DNA of 64,000 nt, taken from positions 1 through 64,000 of the forward strand of contig NZ_JAVIDR010000013.1 of NCBI RefSeq assembly GCF_031157835.1, given 5' to 3'. This document shows, one piece after another, positions 18,468 through 28,294 of this stretch. Every line of letters begins with the position of its first letter. Position 1 is the stretch's first letter. The notes beneath the pieces are model-generated. The model saw only the letters and a program-made list of their open reading frames with translations. It was not told where the DNA came from and did no database searches. A program made the position numbers and the translations under genes. Source of the DNA: Acinetobacter rudis. Its GTDB lineage: Bacteria; Pseudomonadota; Gammaproteobacteria; Pseudomonadales; Moraxellaceae.

Positions 18468-19918
18468 AAAATCTAAATCCAATGCTAAATTTAAAACAAC
18501 TATAATTAAATTATATACAATTAAACCCTAAACACAAATTATTGAAATTTAAACAATATGTATTAATTCGTGTTTTAAATCATATTGCTTAAGGTAATAT
18601 TTCTAATACTTACAACCAGCAACCCAATATTATAAAGTTTAATTTAATAGTATTAATTATAAGCACTCCTTAATTTCCCAATCATTTTAGGAACTAACAT
18701 GTTTTTGCTATTAAGCACTCCATAATCATTTTCTATTCTATACAGTGAAAAATTATTTAAAAAGCGTATTAAATATATATTAAAAATAATAGATCGATTT
18801 CTCATATACAAATTAAACACACCCAAAAGAATAATTTAAACCTACAAATACTTTACATTCTTTTAGCCGATCACACCCTATATCTAAAGTTTTACTTAAT
18901 TATTGAATGTATCGAATGCGCAGACATTATAATTAAATTTTTTGTAAAAAAAACACAACTCTTAAAATAAATTGAGGTTTTAAGCATACTTAATTTTTCC
19001 TCAAGACAAATGCATGGAATTTCAACAAAATAGAACTCATGCAAATAATGAAAAATATAAGCATATAAAAATGAATTATAAATAAAATAAAGTTATGATT
19101 CTATTTATTTACCTCAATTATATTAACTCAAGGAGATATATTTGCGAATCATTATCAACAAAAAATATAAACAAAACTCTAATAAATAAAAAAATCAATT
19201 AAAATAAATACCTTTCAAGTCACTAATTACAAATTTCATCCAAGGATTAAATACACATAGATCAATTCACTTAAAAAAAATAATAGCTAAAAACTATTAC
19301 CATACATGTTAAGCTTTCAATCATCACCCCATCATAAATAATAAAAATATTGATCTAGAGTTAGAATTTATTTAACTAAACAACAAAAAGCCACTAAATT
19401 AATTTTACATACAACATTAATAGAGTCTAAAACTAAAACTCCTAAAAAGTTAAAACTATTTTTATTTAAAAAAATACTATCTGCGTTCTATTTATTTAAT
19501 GATCATTTCAATCCACGTTATTTATGTCACCAACGTAAGAGTCTTTTTAAATATTTTTACCAATTGATAAAATTTAGACATTAGAAATAAGAATTATCAT
19601 TATCAATAATAAATTTTATTTGAACATGAAAATATTTTTGCTCTAAGTTACCATTTCAATATGCAAATAATTTTTGTTTTAAATCATTAAGAAGTAACGG
19701 TTAGGTCAAATATCTAGTTATAGTAATGCAATTGTCATTCAAGTATTAAGCAATGGAGTATGACTTTTTTCAGGTTAGATCGACTGAAACAAAAAATAGT
19801 ATGTGATAACAAGCAGTTTGCTTTTATATATTCGTAGCATGACTTAAGTTTTCCTATTACCATAAGCGAACATTGATTATCCAACATAACCAACAATTTC
19901 AATTTCATCGGACCGCAT
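18468..19918. other. 1.45-kb AT-rich region without a recognisable gene
   Basis: Stop codons are dense in all frames and the composition is far more AT-rich than the flanking genes. I see a Fur-box match at 19586-19604, a short direct repeat of AAGCACTCC at 18661 and 18713, and one strong ribosome binding site (AAGGAG, 19131-19136) before a 15-codon frame that starts with TTG. A 73-codon minus-strand frame at 19735-19956 overlaps the start of the next gene and looks accidental. H-NS-bound xenogeneic DNA is a reasonable reading (inference). Confidence 0.5.
19586..19604. promoter_or_regulatory. Candidate Fur box
   Basis: The minus strand reads GATAATGATAATTCTTATT, matching 16 of 19 positions of the Fur consensus GATAATGATAATCATTATC. 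It lies 315 nt upstream of the outer-membrane protein gene at 19919. No promoter hexamers were assigned around it. Confidence 0.45.
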
Positions 19919-20674
19919 ATGAAGTATAAACTGATCAGTTTACTCTCAGCCCTCACCTTTAGTCCCTTAATTTATGCAGACAATAATACTGATCATACTT
20001 GGGAGGGGCCCGTTAAGGTTAACCTCAACTTGTATGCCTTTGCTGCTGATGCCAATGGAGAAATTCAAAAAGGAAAAGTGCATTATGATGTTGACCAACC
20101 TTTTAAAGACAGTTTGGACTATCTAGATGAAACCTATATGGCCCACCTTGACATTAGTAAGGGCCGCTGGGGAGTATTTTATGATACACAAATGGCTAAA
20201 CTCAGCACTGAAGAAAGTCTAGCCCATATACCAATTGCTGCTTTTGTAAAACAAAAACGACAAAGCTTAGGTGCGTATTATCAAGCCTACGTTTCTGAAA
20301 GAAATGCCAACAACAATTATCCTCGCTTTATTGTTGAACCGATGATTGGTATCCATCGCACAGAACTAAAGTCACAATTAAGTGCCCTTAATCACTCCAG
20401 TCAAGTGAATGCAGACTGGGATGAGGTATTTTGGGGAAGCCGCTTCAAATATAACTTTGACTCACCTGTCAATCTTGCTGCTGAAATGAGCTTTGGTGCT
20501 GAAGACACTCGTTCAGTACAAATGTATGCTGGGTACCGTCAAGAAATTTTTAAACGTCCTGTTAACTTTCGAATCGGTTATCGCTATTTTGAACAAGATC
20601 ATCATAGTGGTGATTTTAAATGGCATATCACACAACACGGCCCTGTTATTGGGGTAAACCTTCCTATCTTTTAA
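19919..20674 (+). CDS. Putative outer-membrane beta-barrel protein
   Basis: I cannot assign this to a named family. Residues 1-20 form a signal peptide (MKYKLISLLSALTFSPLIYA). The mature part has alternating hydrophobic and polar residues with many aromatics (WGVFYDTQMAKL, SLGAYYQAYVSERN, RIGYRYFEQDHH) and ends with phenylalanine (VIGVNLPIF), the usual last residue of proteins inserted by the Bam complex. At 251 aa it could make an 8- to 12-strand barrel. It is followed after 16 nt by an exported Ntn hydrolase and then a lipoprotein on the same strand, which suggests one operon of envelope proteins. A Fur-box-like site lies upstream. Confidence 0.7.
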   Translation: MKYKLISLLSALTFSPLIYADNNTDHTWEGPVKVNLNLYAFAADANGEIQKGKVHYDVDQPFKDSLDYLDETYMAHLDISKGRWGVFYDTQMAKLSTEESLAHIPIAAFVKQKRQSLGAYYQAYVSERNANNNYPRFIVEPMIGIHRTELKSQLSALNHSSQVNADWDEVFWGSRFKYNFDSPVNLAAEMSFGAEDTRSVQMYAGYRQEIFKRPVNFRIGYRYFEQDHHSGDFKWHITQHGPVIGVNLPIF

Positions 20675-20690
20675 AAAATAAGTGAATAGC

Positions 20691-21734
20691 ATGAAAAAAA
20701 TTATTTGCCAAAGTTTAATTGCGTCAAGTTTTTTACTAACAAGTATTGCGGATGCCTGTACTCGCGCTGTTTATATCGGTAAAAATGAGGTCATGACCGC
20801 ACGTAGTATGGATTGGAAAAGCGACGTTGGTACAAATATTTGGATTTTACCAAATAAAGTTACACGCCACGGCGTAGCAGGTCCAAACTCCATCAAATGG
20901 ACTTCAAAATACGGCAGTGTCATTGCGAGTGGTTACGATATATCAAGTACGGATGGTGTTAATGAAAAGGGACTCTCAGCAAACCTACTCTGGTTAGTTG
21001 AATCCCAATATCCAAATGTCGAAAAAAATAAAAAACCGACACTCAGTATTTCTCTATGGGCACAATATGTACTCGATAATTTTGCCACTGTAAATGAAGC
21101 TGTAACTGCCCTTGAGAAGGAACCATTTATAGTCGTCACCGATATGGTTCCTGGAGAAAAACGCCTCACAACTTTACACCTATCTATTTCAGATAGTAGT
21201 GGTGACAGTGCAATCGTAGAATATATTAATGGCAAACAAGTAATTCATCACAATAAAGAATATCAAGTCATGACGAACTCGCCTACATTTGATAAACAGC
21301 TTGCTTTGGATGACTACTGGCAGTTAATTGGTGGCACAACCATGCTCCCAGGCACGAACCGTGCTGCTGATCGTTTTGCACGTGCTTCATTCTATATTAA
21401 TGCCATTCCTAAAGATGCATCGCCAGAACACTCACTAGCAAGCGTATTTAGTGTCATTCGTAATGTGTCTGTACCTTTTGGTTTAAATACTGAAGAACAA
21501 CCAAATATCTCTTCTACACGCTGGAGAACTGTAGTCGATCATAAGCGTGTACGTTATTATTTTGAATCTGCAGTTTCACCAAATTTATTTTGGGTTGATC
21601 TAAAAGATATTAACTTTAACGATGGTAAGACACGAAAACTTGACCTAGGGGCAGATCAAGCGACAATTTATGCAGGCAAAGCCAATGCTGCATTTGTTGA
21701 AACAAAACCCTTCCCTTTCCTAGGTATCCAATGA
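20691..21734 (+). CDS. Exported Ntn hydrolase, penicillin V acylase / choloylglycine hydrolase family
   Basis: The family hydrolyses linear amide bonds such as penicillin V, conjugated bile salts or, in several Gram-negative members, N-acyl-homoserine lactones. The start is ATG 20691 (MKKIICQSLIASS), giving 347 aa with a signal peptide to about residue 20. Cleavage after DA would expose the nucleophilic cysteine of CTRAVYIG as residue 1, as in known enzymes. Other expected residues are visible: Arg and Asp in TARSMDW, Asn in TNSPTFD, and Arg in GTNRAADRFAR. It should therefore be active in the periplasm or outside. It sits between an outer-membrane barrel gene and a lipoprotein gene. The substrate cannot be told from sequence. 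Confidence 0.88.
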   Translation: MKKIICQSLIASSFLLTSIADACTRAVYIGKNEVMTARSMDWKSDVGTNIWILPNKVTRHGVAGPNSIKWTSKYGSVIASGYDISSTDGVNEKGLSANLLWLVESQYPNVEKNKKPTLSISLWAQYVLDNFATVNEAVTALEKEPFIVVTDMVPGEKRLTTLHLSISDSSGDSAIVEYINGKQVIHHNKEYQVMTNSPTFDKQLALDDYWQLIGGTTMLPGTNRAADRFARASFYINAIPKDASPEHSLASVFSVIRNVSVPFGLNTEEQPNISSTRWRTVVDHKRVRYYFESAVSPNLFWVDLKDINFNDGKTRKLDLGADQATIYAGKANAAFVETKPFPFLGIQ

Positions 21735-21774
21735 AAATAACGTGATATTACTTGCCATACTTAAGAGGACTTGT

Positions 21775-22245
21775 ATGAAAAAAATCGCTTTACTTTTAGG
21801 TAGTTCACTCATACTTAGTGCCTGTGCCAATCCACAGATAACACCAACAACACAAAATGCCACTAAAGGTATTTTACTGTGTGAGTTAGGTGAAATATGC
21901 CCAGTTGTTAAAGTAAACTGGAATACTCAAGACAAAAGTCAGGTTCAACTCGACATTTATCTTGATCATCCTGCTAGCTATTATGATATCAAAGCCATTG
22001 TGTTTAATAATGGTCAAATATCTTATGCTTATAAGCCAAGTTCAACTAACCAAGAGTTTAGACTTGGCTCTTATCGCTCTGCTGTTAGTATTGACACTCC
22101 CTTAGACTTAATGACCAAACTCAAAGGGACAACAGCGCTAAGCATGAATGTTATAACGGATAAAGGTGAAATTAAGCGTTATATCTATAAAGATGGCAAG
22201 GAGTCTTCAGCTTATTTACAGTTTGTTCAAGCTTATAGTCAGTAA
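21775..22245 (+). CDS. Hypothetical lipoprotein
   Basis: The start ATG 21775 follows a good AAGAGGA ribosome binding site. The signal peptide MKKIALLLGSSLILSAC ends in a lipobox LSAC, with Ala-Asn following the cysteine, which favours outer-membrane sorting. The mature protein of about 139 aa is not recognised. It contains CELGEICPVVKVNWNTQDK with two cysteines that could form a disulfide, and its strand-rich pattern suggests a small beta domain. It lies 40 nt after the Ntn hydrolase and is ended by a bidirectional terminator, so it is the last gene of the exported trio. Confidence 0.8.
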   Translation: MKKIALLLGSSLILSACANPQITPTTQNATKGILLCELGEICPVVKVNWNTQDKSQVQLDIYLDHPASYYDIKAIVFNNGQISYAYKPSSTNQEFRLGSYRSAVSIDTPLDLMTKLKGTTALSMNVITDKGEIKRYIYKDGKESSAYLQFVQAYSQ

Positions 22246-22260
22246 CAGAACTTAAATACA

Positions 22261-22292
22261 AAAAAAGACGCACTTTAAAGTGCGTCTTTTTT
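22261..22292. terminator. Bidirectional terminator between lipoprotein and SPOR genes
   Basis: A perfect 16-bp half palindrome, with core GACGCACTTT/AAAGTGCGTC and A and T runs at the two ends, serves both convergent genes. Confidence 0.92.
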
Positions 22293-22304
22293 TACTTTCA
22301 CGAC

Positions 22305-22913
22305 TTAGCGCTTTACCACGATTGAATCAATGCCGCTATTTTGCAAAGTCTTTTGGGCAATCACTGCCGCACTTTGTGACTCATAAGGACCAGAAATTAC
22401 GCGATACCAAACTTTACCATTATCTGTAGTCTTAATCACATCAGCAGATAAACCATTCAGTAAAATCTCTGCACGACGTGCATCTGCACTATCAGGATCA
22501 GCATAGCTACGCACTTGTAAAATATAAGATGGCTTCGTCTCAGCAGGTGCTGTAGATGTCACCTCCGTCGGCTCTTCACCTGTTGTAGGCTGTGGTGCCT
22601 GAGGAGCTTCTACTATCGTAGGTTGTGCATTCACAGGTGCTTCTGGCACAGCTTGTTGAGGGATCGGTGTCACTTGCTGCTGAGGCAACAAATCATAGAA
22701 CCGATAGTCCTTGTTGGTTTCTTCTTTATAGTGCTCTGAACGCACTTCATTACTGTTCGCAGGAACAGGTGCCCATGGCTTCCATAAAATGACTGCAACA
22801 GCAGCTGCAATCACGAGCAAAATAACCACCAACATACCTAACCACTTTGGAACCAAAGATGGTTTGGGCTTATTACTGCGCTCTGTCACACCACGTTGTG
22901 TTTTACCGAACAC
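22305..22913 (-). CDS. SPOR-domain cell-division-type membrane protein (FtsN-like)
   Basis: SPOR domains bind denuded peptidoglycan at the septum. This 202-aa protein has a short basic cytoplasmic N-terminus, one membrane helix at about residues 25-46 (WLGMLVVILLVIAAAVAVILW), a Pro/Glu/Thr-rich periplasmic linker and a C-terminal SPOR repeat (YILQVRSYADPDSADARRAE to VWYRVISGPYESQSAA). That is the architecture of FtsN, and a position directly downstream of argS (16 nt) is the usual one for such genes in this group. Length and the weakly conserved linker do not prove that it is the essential FtsN. Confidence 0.88.
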   Translation of the reverse strand: MFGKTQRGVTERSNKPKPSLVPKWLGMLVVILLVIAAAVAVILWKPWAPVPANSNEVRSEHYKEETNKDYRFYDLLPQQQVTPIPQQAVPEAPVNAQPTIVEAPQAPQPTTGEEPTEVTSTAPAETKPSYILQVRSYADPDSADARRAEILLNGLSADVIKTTDNGKVWYRVISGPYESQSAAVIAQKTLQNSGIDSIVVKR

Positions 22914-22929
22914 GGACTACCCTCTCGTA

Positions 22930-24729
22930 TTACATTTCTGTTGGTGCAGACACACCTAACAATGTTAGACCATTTCTCAAAACTTGCTGTACATTGCTAG
23001 ACAAGAGTAAACGTGCCTGTGATAACTCAATATTTTGCTCATCAAGCACTTTCACACCATCTAACGCATACCAGCCATGAAATAAGGCTGCCAACTCTTT
23101 TAAATAATTCCCGACTTGATGCGGTTCATGTGCGTTTGCTGCACGTAAAACAATTTCGGGATAAGCTGCAAGTTTAGCCAAAATTTCAACTTCAGCCCCT
23201 AATTGTAATTGAATAGCAAGTGGACGTGCTGCAATTGCATCAAATGTAATACCAATCTTTCCAGCTTTCTGCAAAACACGTTGAATACGCGCATGTGCAT
23301 ATTGAATGTAATACACTGCATTATCTTTACTTTGCGAAACAGCAAGATCTAAATCAAAGTCAATATGTTGCTCTGACTTACGCATTACATAATAGAAACG
23401 TGCTGCATCATTACCAACCTCTTTACGTAAATCACGCAAAGTAACGTACTGCCCTGAACGTGAGGACATTTGCACCATCTCTCCACCACGCCATAAACTC
23501 ACAAACTGTACTAATAACACCGTAAGCTTCGAAGAGTCATAACCCATTGCATCAATTGCTGCTTTAACACGTGCAATATAACCATGGTGATCTGATCCCC
23601 AAACATCAATGAGATCTGTAAATCCACGTTGCAGCTTATTTAGATGATATGCAATGTCGGATGCAAAATATGTTGTTTGGCCATTACGTCGTTTAACAAC
23701 TCGGTCTTTTTCGTCACCAAACTCTGTCGATTTAAACCAAATATTGCCATCTTTTTCGTACAAATAACCACGTTGATCAAGAGTTTGTAAGGCTTCTTCA
23801 ATTTTATCTGTAAGTGTTGCCTCACTAAACCACTGATTAAATGTTACACCAAACTCACCTAAATCCTGTTTGATATCTTGTAGGATCGCATGCAAAGCAG
23901 CTTGATGGAATACACGATAATCTGCACCAATTAATTGTTGTGCATTAAAAATTAATCCATCAATGTGTTTCTCTTTATCACCAGAAACAACAATCTTATT
24001 ACCCTCTGCATCTAATTCAGCAGCATATTCGACATCTGCTGGAACATCTTTATAAACATCAGCCACAGCTTGTACATAAGCATCACCATCTTGGTTAATA
24101 ATGCCTTGTGCAATTTCTTTGACGTATTCGCCTTGATATGCATTTTTAGGGAAAATAAGATCTTGCCCTAATATTTCTAAATAGCGTAAATAAGTTGATG
24201 TCGCCAAAATATCCATCTGACGGCCAGCATCATTGACATAATATTCTCGTTCAACACTTGCACCTGTTGCCTCAAGTAAGTTGGCAACAGTCATGCCGTA
24301 CGCGGCACCACGACCATGACCTACGTGTAGGCTTGATGTCGGATTTGCAGAAACAAATTCTACTTGTACTTTTTTATTCGCATTCGTGGTGGTAAAACCA
24401 AATTTTTCTTGTTGTTGCTGAATGTGATCTAAAACTGCAAAACGTTGATCTGCATTTAAAAAGAAGTTGATAAAACCAGGGCCAGCAATTTCAGCCTTAC
24501 TAATTTCACTCACTGCAGGAAGATGTGCCAAAAATTGTTCAGCGAGATCACGAGGTTTCATTGCTGCAGCTTTTGCTGCAATCATGGCAATATTGGAAGC
24601 AAAATCTCCGTGACTTCGATCCTTAGTTCGCGTCAAACTACTGGTGTTTTTCCAATCTGCGGGAAGAACGCCTTGTGACTGTAAAGCTTGAGTTGCGTGA
24701 TCGAGTGCTGCTTGTATGGCGGTATTCAT
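22930..24729 (-). CDS. argS: Arginyl-tRNA synthetase
   Basis: ArgRS charges tRNA-Arg in the cytoplasm. The class I signature appears as HVGHGRGAAYG (HIGH motif). The KMSKS region is the reduced form MSSRSGQYVTL common in bacterial ArgRS. The N-terminal Add-1 domain (KNTSSLTRTKDRSHGDFASN) and the C-terminal anticodon-binding domain ending LRNGLTLLGVSAPTEM are both present. The length is 599 aa. The SPOR gene follows closely on the same strand. The promoter should lie within the 328-nt gap shared with the divergent malic enzyme gene. Confidence 0.98.
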   Translation of the reverse strand: MNTAIQAALDHATQALQSQGVLPADWKNTSSLTRTKDRSHGDFASNIAMIAAKAAAMKPRDLAEQFLAHLPAVSEISKAEIAGPGFINFFLNADQRFAVLDHIQQQQEKFGFTTTNANKKVQVEFVSANPTSSLHVGHGRGAAYGMTVANLLEATGASVEREYYVNDAGRQMDILATSTYLRYLEILGQDLIFPKNAYQGEYVKEIAQGIINQDGDAYVQAVADVYKDVPADVEYAAELDAEGNKIVVSGDKEKHIDGLIFNAQQLIGADYRVFHQAALHAILQDIKQDLGEFGVTFNQWFSEATLTDKIEEALQTLDQRGYLYEKDGNIWFKSTEFGDEKDRVVKRRNGQTTYFASDIAYHLNKLQRGFTDLIDVWGSDHHGYIARVKAAIDAMGYDSSKLTVLLVQFVSLWRGGEMVQMSSRSGQYVTLRDLRKEVGNDAARFYYVMRKSEQHIDFDLDLAVSQSKDNAVYYIQYAHARIQRVLQKAGKIGITFDAIAARPLAIQLQLGAEVEILAKLAAYPEIVLRAANAHEPHQVGNYLKELAALFHGWYALDGVKVLDEQNIELSQARLLLSSNVQQVLRNGLTLLGVSAPTEM

Positions 24730-24897
24730 AATCTATCGAAAATGTAAGTCGTAGAAAAACAGCAAATATAGCAAATTTCACTCGCTTTAGGTGAGGAGAT
24801 TTCAACATTAAGGTGTATGTTCTGTTTAAAACAGACCAATCTAATCTGCATAAATTTCAAACTTTGCCAACACTAACCTGAATTTTTCAATAAAAGC

Positions 24898-25031
24898 TAT
24901 TGAACTTATCATTTCTTTGATATAGAGCCACCACCATTATCACGCAAATAAATACCTATTTAGTCCAAAATAGGCTTAAGCTTGGGTGTATCTGCCCTGA
25001 TGTGCATATTGAACTTATCATTTTTTGATAT
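24898..25031. repeat. Two copies of a 25-bp direct repeat upstream of the malic enzyme gene
   Basis: TATTGAACTTATCATTT followed by (C)TTTGATAT occurs at 24898-24923 and again at 25007-25031, 109 bp apart and differing by one inserted C. Both lie in the 328-nt divergent argS/malic enzyme gap, and the second ends 26 nt before the malic enzyme ATG. Otherwise the gap holds nothing I recognise. The copies could be operator sites. Confidence 0.6.
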
Positions 25032-25057
25032 CGCACAATCCACGCTTGAGATTGAAA

Positions 25058-26758
25058 ATGACCACTGAAAATATAGAAAACCAACACCCTTTATATACAC
25101 CTTATGCCGGCTACACCTTATTGGAGCTACCTTTACTTAATAAGGGCTCTGCTTTTTGCGAACAAGAGCGTAATGATTTCAACTTGCATGGGCTCATTCC
25201 ACAAGTCATCGAAACAATAGAAGAACAGCACCAACGCTCATATCAGCAGTATATTTCTTTCAATGAAGACATCAATAAGCATATTTATTTACGAAATATT
25301 CAAGATACAAATGAAACTTTGTTCTATCACCTCATCAGTAAACACCTGTCTGAAATGATGCCAATCATTTATACCCCAACTGTTGGCGAAGCATGTCAGC
25401 GTTTTTCTGATATCTATCGACGTCATCGTGGAGTATTTATTTCCTATCCTGACCGCAATCGTATTGATGATATTTTACAAAATGTTAACCGTAAAAATGT
25501 CAAAGTCATCGTCATCACTGACGGAGAGCGTATTCTGGGCCTAGGTGATTTAGGCATTGGCGGAATGGGCATCCCAATCGGTAAACTTTCACTTTATACA
25601 GCCTGTGGTGGTATCAGCCCTGCTTACACTTTACCTATCACTATTGATGTTGGAACCAACAATCAACAGTTACTCAATGATCCAATCTATATGGGCTGGA
25701 GACAACCCCGAGTCGTAGGTGAAGATTATGATAACTTTGTTGAAGATATCTTCAGTGCAATTAAACGTCGTTGGCCAAAAGCGCTTATTCAATTTGAAGA
25801 TTTCGCACAAAATAATGCAATGCCATTACTTGAAAAATATCGTGATAAATACTGTTGCTTTAATGATGATATTCAAGGTACTGCTGCTGTAGTTGTGGGC
25901 AGTTTAATTGCAGCAAGTCGTGCCGCTGGTAAACAGCTCAAAGATCAAACTATTGCTTTTTTAGGAGCTGGTTCAGCAGGATGCGGTATTGCAGAACAAA
26001 TTATTGCTCAAATGGTTGAAGATGGTCTTAGCGATGCAGATGCACGTAGTCGTGTATATATGGTTGATCGTTTTGGATTAATTACTGAAAACATGCCTAC
26101 TCTGCGTAGTTTCCAACGTGCATTAGCACAAAAGACTGAAAAAGTTTCAAGCTGGGGAAATGCTGAAGGCATGATTTCTTTACTAGATGTCGTACAATCG
26201 GCCAAGCCAAGTATTTTAATTGGTGTTTCTGGGCAAGCTGGTTTATTCAATGAACAAATCATTAAAAGCTTACATAAAAACTGTGCCAATCCTATTGTAC
26301 TGCCACTTAGCAACCCCACTTCACATGTTGAAGCATTACCTGCTGATATCATTCGCTGGACTGATGGGCAAGCCTTGATCGCTACAGGGAGTCCTTTTTC
26401 TCCTGTAAATTATCAGGGTAAAATTCATAACATTTCACAGTGTAATAATGCCTACATTTTCCCAGGCATTGGCCTAGGCGTAATTTCGGTTCATGCAACC
26501 CGAGTGACAAACCGAATGATGATTGCTTCTAGTGCAGCACTTGCTGACTGTTCACCTAAACTGCATGACCCTGAAGCTGATCTCTTACCTAATCTAGATG
26601 AGCTACAAAGTGTGTCGAAGAAAATTGCTTTTCGTGTTGCAAAAGCGGCTATTGAAGATGGTGTTGCCCCTGCTTTAACTGATGAAGAATTGATTTCTCG
26701 TATCGAAGCTAACTTTTGGCAACCAGAATATCGCCACTATAAACGCGTTTCATTTTAA
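25058..26758 (+). CDS. maeA: NAD-dependent malic enzyme
   Basis: This enzyme oxidatively decarboxylates malate to pyruvate. The large SfcA/MaeA type is shown by 566 aa and the motifs [41 protein letters not shown] and [12 protein letters not shown], with the second dinucleotide site [15 protein letters not shown]. The start is the ATG at 25058 (MTTENIENQ). The frame is open from 25025 without a better start. It lies between argS and pgm, the position where lldP is not found but might be expected next to a K locus. A stem-loop ends it. Confidence 0.95.
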   Translation: MTTENIENQHPLYTPYAGYTLLELPLLNKGSAFCEQERNDFNLHGLIPQVIETIEEQHQRSYQQYISFNEDINKHIYLRNIQDTNETLFYHLISKHLSEMMPIIYTPTVGEACQRFSDIYRRHRGVFISYPDRNRIDDILQNVNRKNVKVIVITDGERILGLGDLGIGGMGIPIGKLSLYTACGGISPAYTLPITIDVGTNNQQLLNDPIYMGWRQPRVVGEDYDNFVEDIFSAIKRRWPKALIQFEDFAQNNAMPLLEKYRDKYCCFNDDIQGTAAVVVGSLIAASRAAGKQLKDQTIAFLGAGSAGCGIAEQIIAQMVEDGLSDADARSRVYMVDRFGLITENMPTLRSFQRALAQKTEKVSSWGNAEGMISLLDVVQSAKPSILIGVSGQAGLFNEQIIKSLHKNCANPIVLPLSNPTSHVEALPADIIRWTDGQALIATGSPFSPVNYQGKIHNISQCNNAYIFPGIGLGVISVHATRVTNRMMIASSAALADCSPKLHDPEADLLPNLDELQSVSKKIAFRVAKAAIEDGVAPALTDEELISRIEANFWQPEYRHYKRVSF

Positions 26759-26776
26759 GTCGACTCACTCAACTTT

Positions 26777-26806
26777 AAGCACTACAACAACATCGCTGTA
26801 GTGCTT
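26777..26806 (+). terminator. Stem-loop after the malic enzyme gene
   Basis: The perfect 10-bp stem AAGCACTACA/TGTAGTGCTT with a 10-nt loop is followed by AATTTAT, a poor T tract. The next promoter, an extended -10 TGC-TATAAC at 26816-26821, follows at once and serves pgm. Confidence 0.65.
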
Positions 26807-26857
26807 AATTTATGCTATAACAGACCCTTTCTTATCTTTGATCAAATAACTAGACTC

Positions 26858-28228
26858 ATGACCATGCTGACTTGTTTTAAAGCCTACGATATTCGAGGAA
26901 AACTTGGTACAGAACTCAATGAAGAGATTGCCTATAAAATTGGTCGAGCCTATGGGCAGATCTATCAACCGAAACGTGTTGTCATTGGCTGTGATGTACG
27001 TTTAAGCAGTGAAGCACTTAAACAAGCCACCATTCGTGGTCTCAATGATGCTGGTGTTGATGTTTTAGACTTAGGTATGACAGGTACCGAAGAGGTTTAT
27101 TTTGGTGCCTTCCATTTAGATGTACAAGGTGGAATTGAGATTACCGCTAGCCATAATCCAATGGACTACAACGGCATGAAATTGGTTCGTGAAAATTCAC
27201 GTCCAATTAGTGCCGATACAGGATTAAAAGACATACAAGCATTGGCTGAAAGTGCTGACTTTACAGCAGTAGAACAACAAGGTCATTGTCAAACTTACAA
27301 TATATTACCAGAATTTATTGAGCATTTATTAAGCTATATTGATCCTGCAAAAATCCGCCCATTAAAGTTAGTAATGAATGCTGGTAATGGTGCAGCAGGA
27401 CACGTTATAGATGCACTTGAACAAAAGTTTCAACAACTCAATATTCCTGTAGAGTTCATCAAAATTCATAATGAAGCAGATGGTACTTTCCCTAACGGAA
27501 TTCCTAACCCAATTTTACCTGAAAACCGCGACAGCACACGTCAAGCAGTACTCCTTCACAAAGCAGATATGGGGATTGCGTGGGATGGTGACTTTGATCG
27601 TTGCTTTTTATTTGACGAGAAAGGTCAATTTATTGAAGGTTATTATATCGTTGGATTATTAGCGCAAGCTTTTCTGCTCAAGCAAAAAGGTGAGAAAGTA
27701 GTACATGATCCACGTTTAGTATGGAATACCTTAGATATTTTGGAACAATATCAAGGGATAGCCGTACAATCCAAATCAGGTCATGCCTTTATCAAAGATG
27801 TAATGCGTGAACACAATGCTGTATATGGTGGTGAAATGAGTGCACACCACTATTTTCGCGATTTTGCTTATTGTGACAGTGGTATGATTCCATGGTTATT
27901 AGTCATCGCTGTACTTTCTGAAACCAAACTTTCACTCTCTACACTAGTAGAAGACATGATTGCTAAATTCCCTTGTAGTGGGGAAATCAATTTTAAAGTG
28001 CAAAATACTGCTAACACAATTCAGAAAATTTTTGACTATTATCAAGCTCAGCATCCTGAAATTGATCATACTGATGGTATTAGTCTAGATTTTGGTGCAT
28101 GGCGTTTAAACGTTCGTGCCTCAAATACAGAACCTTTGCTTCGCCTGAATATTGAAAGTCGACGTGACCGCCATCCTCAACCTATGCAGCACTATATTGA
28201 TGAACTAACAAGGATCATCCAAGCTTAA
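26858..28228 (+). CDS. pgm: Phosphoglucomutase/phosphomannomutase
   Basis: This mutase interconverts glucose-6-P and glucose-1-P (or the mannose forms) and supplies precursors to GalU and RmlA in the capsule locus. The start is 26858 ([14 protein letters not shown], 456 aa). An upstream start at 26801 would lie before the extended -10 TGC-TATAAC (26816-26821) and is excluded. The catalytic phosphoserine loop [13 protein letters not shown], the metal loop DGDFDRCF, the sugar loop [10 protein letters not shown] and the phosphate loop [11 protein letters not shown] are all present. It is convergent with the capsule operon, the normal arrangement at this end of Acinetobacter K loci. Confidence 0.95.
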   Translation: MTMLTCFKAYDIRGKLGTELNEEIAYKIGRAYGQIYQPKRVVIGCDVRLSSEALKQATIRGLNDAGVDVLDLGMTGTEEVYFGAFHLDVQGGIEITASHNPMDYNGMKLVRENSRPISADTGLKDIQALAESADFTAVEQQGHCQTYNILPEFIEHLLSYIDPAKIRPLKLVMNAGNGAAGHVIDALEQKFQQLNIPVEFIKIHNEADGTFPNGIPNPILPENRDSTRQAVLLHKADMGIAWDGDFDRCFLFDEKGQFIEGYYIVGLLAQAFLLKQKGEKVVHDPRLVWNTLDILEQYQGIAVQSKSGHAFIKDVMREHNAVYGGEMSAHHYFRDFAYCDSGMIPWLLVIAVLSETKLSLSTLVEDMIAKFPCSGEINFKVQNTANTIQKIFDYYQAQHPEIDHTDGISLDFGAWRLNVRASNTEPLLRLNIESRRDRHPQPMQHYIDELTRIIQA

Positions 28229-28244
28229 AGATTCGGTATATTTT

Positions 28245-28275
28245 AGAACAAACCAACCTCCGGTTGGTTTGTTCT
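28245..28275. terminator. Bidirectional terminator between pgm and galE
   Basis: A perfect 14-bp stem AGAACAAACCAACC/GGTTGGTTTGTTCT with a 3-nt loop lies between two convergent genes. It is probably the end of the long capsule transcript. Confidence 0.92.
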
Positions 28276-28294
28276 TATTTACTGTTATATTAAT

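Noticed and set aside
19735..19956. 73-codon minus-strand frame overlapping the barrel gene start
   Set aside because: It overlaps the signal peptide region of a clear plus-strand gene, is Cys/Leu-rich without pattern, and has no ribosome binding site.
26801..26857. Upstream start for pgm in the same frame
   Set aside because: It overlaps the maeA stem-loop and precedes the extended -10 promoter, so it could not be translated from that transcript.
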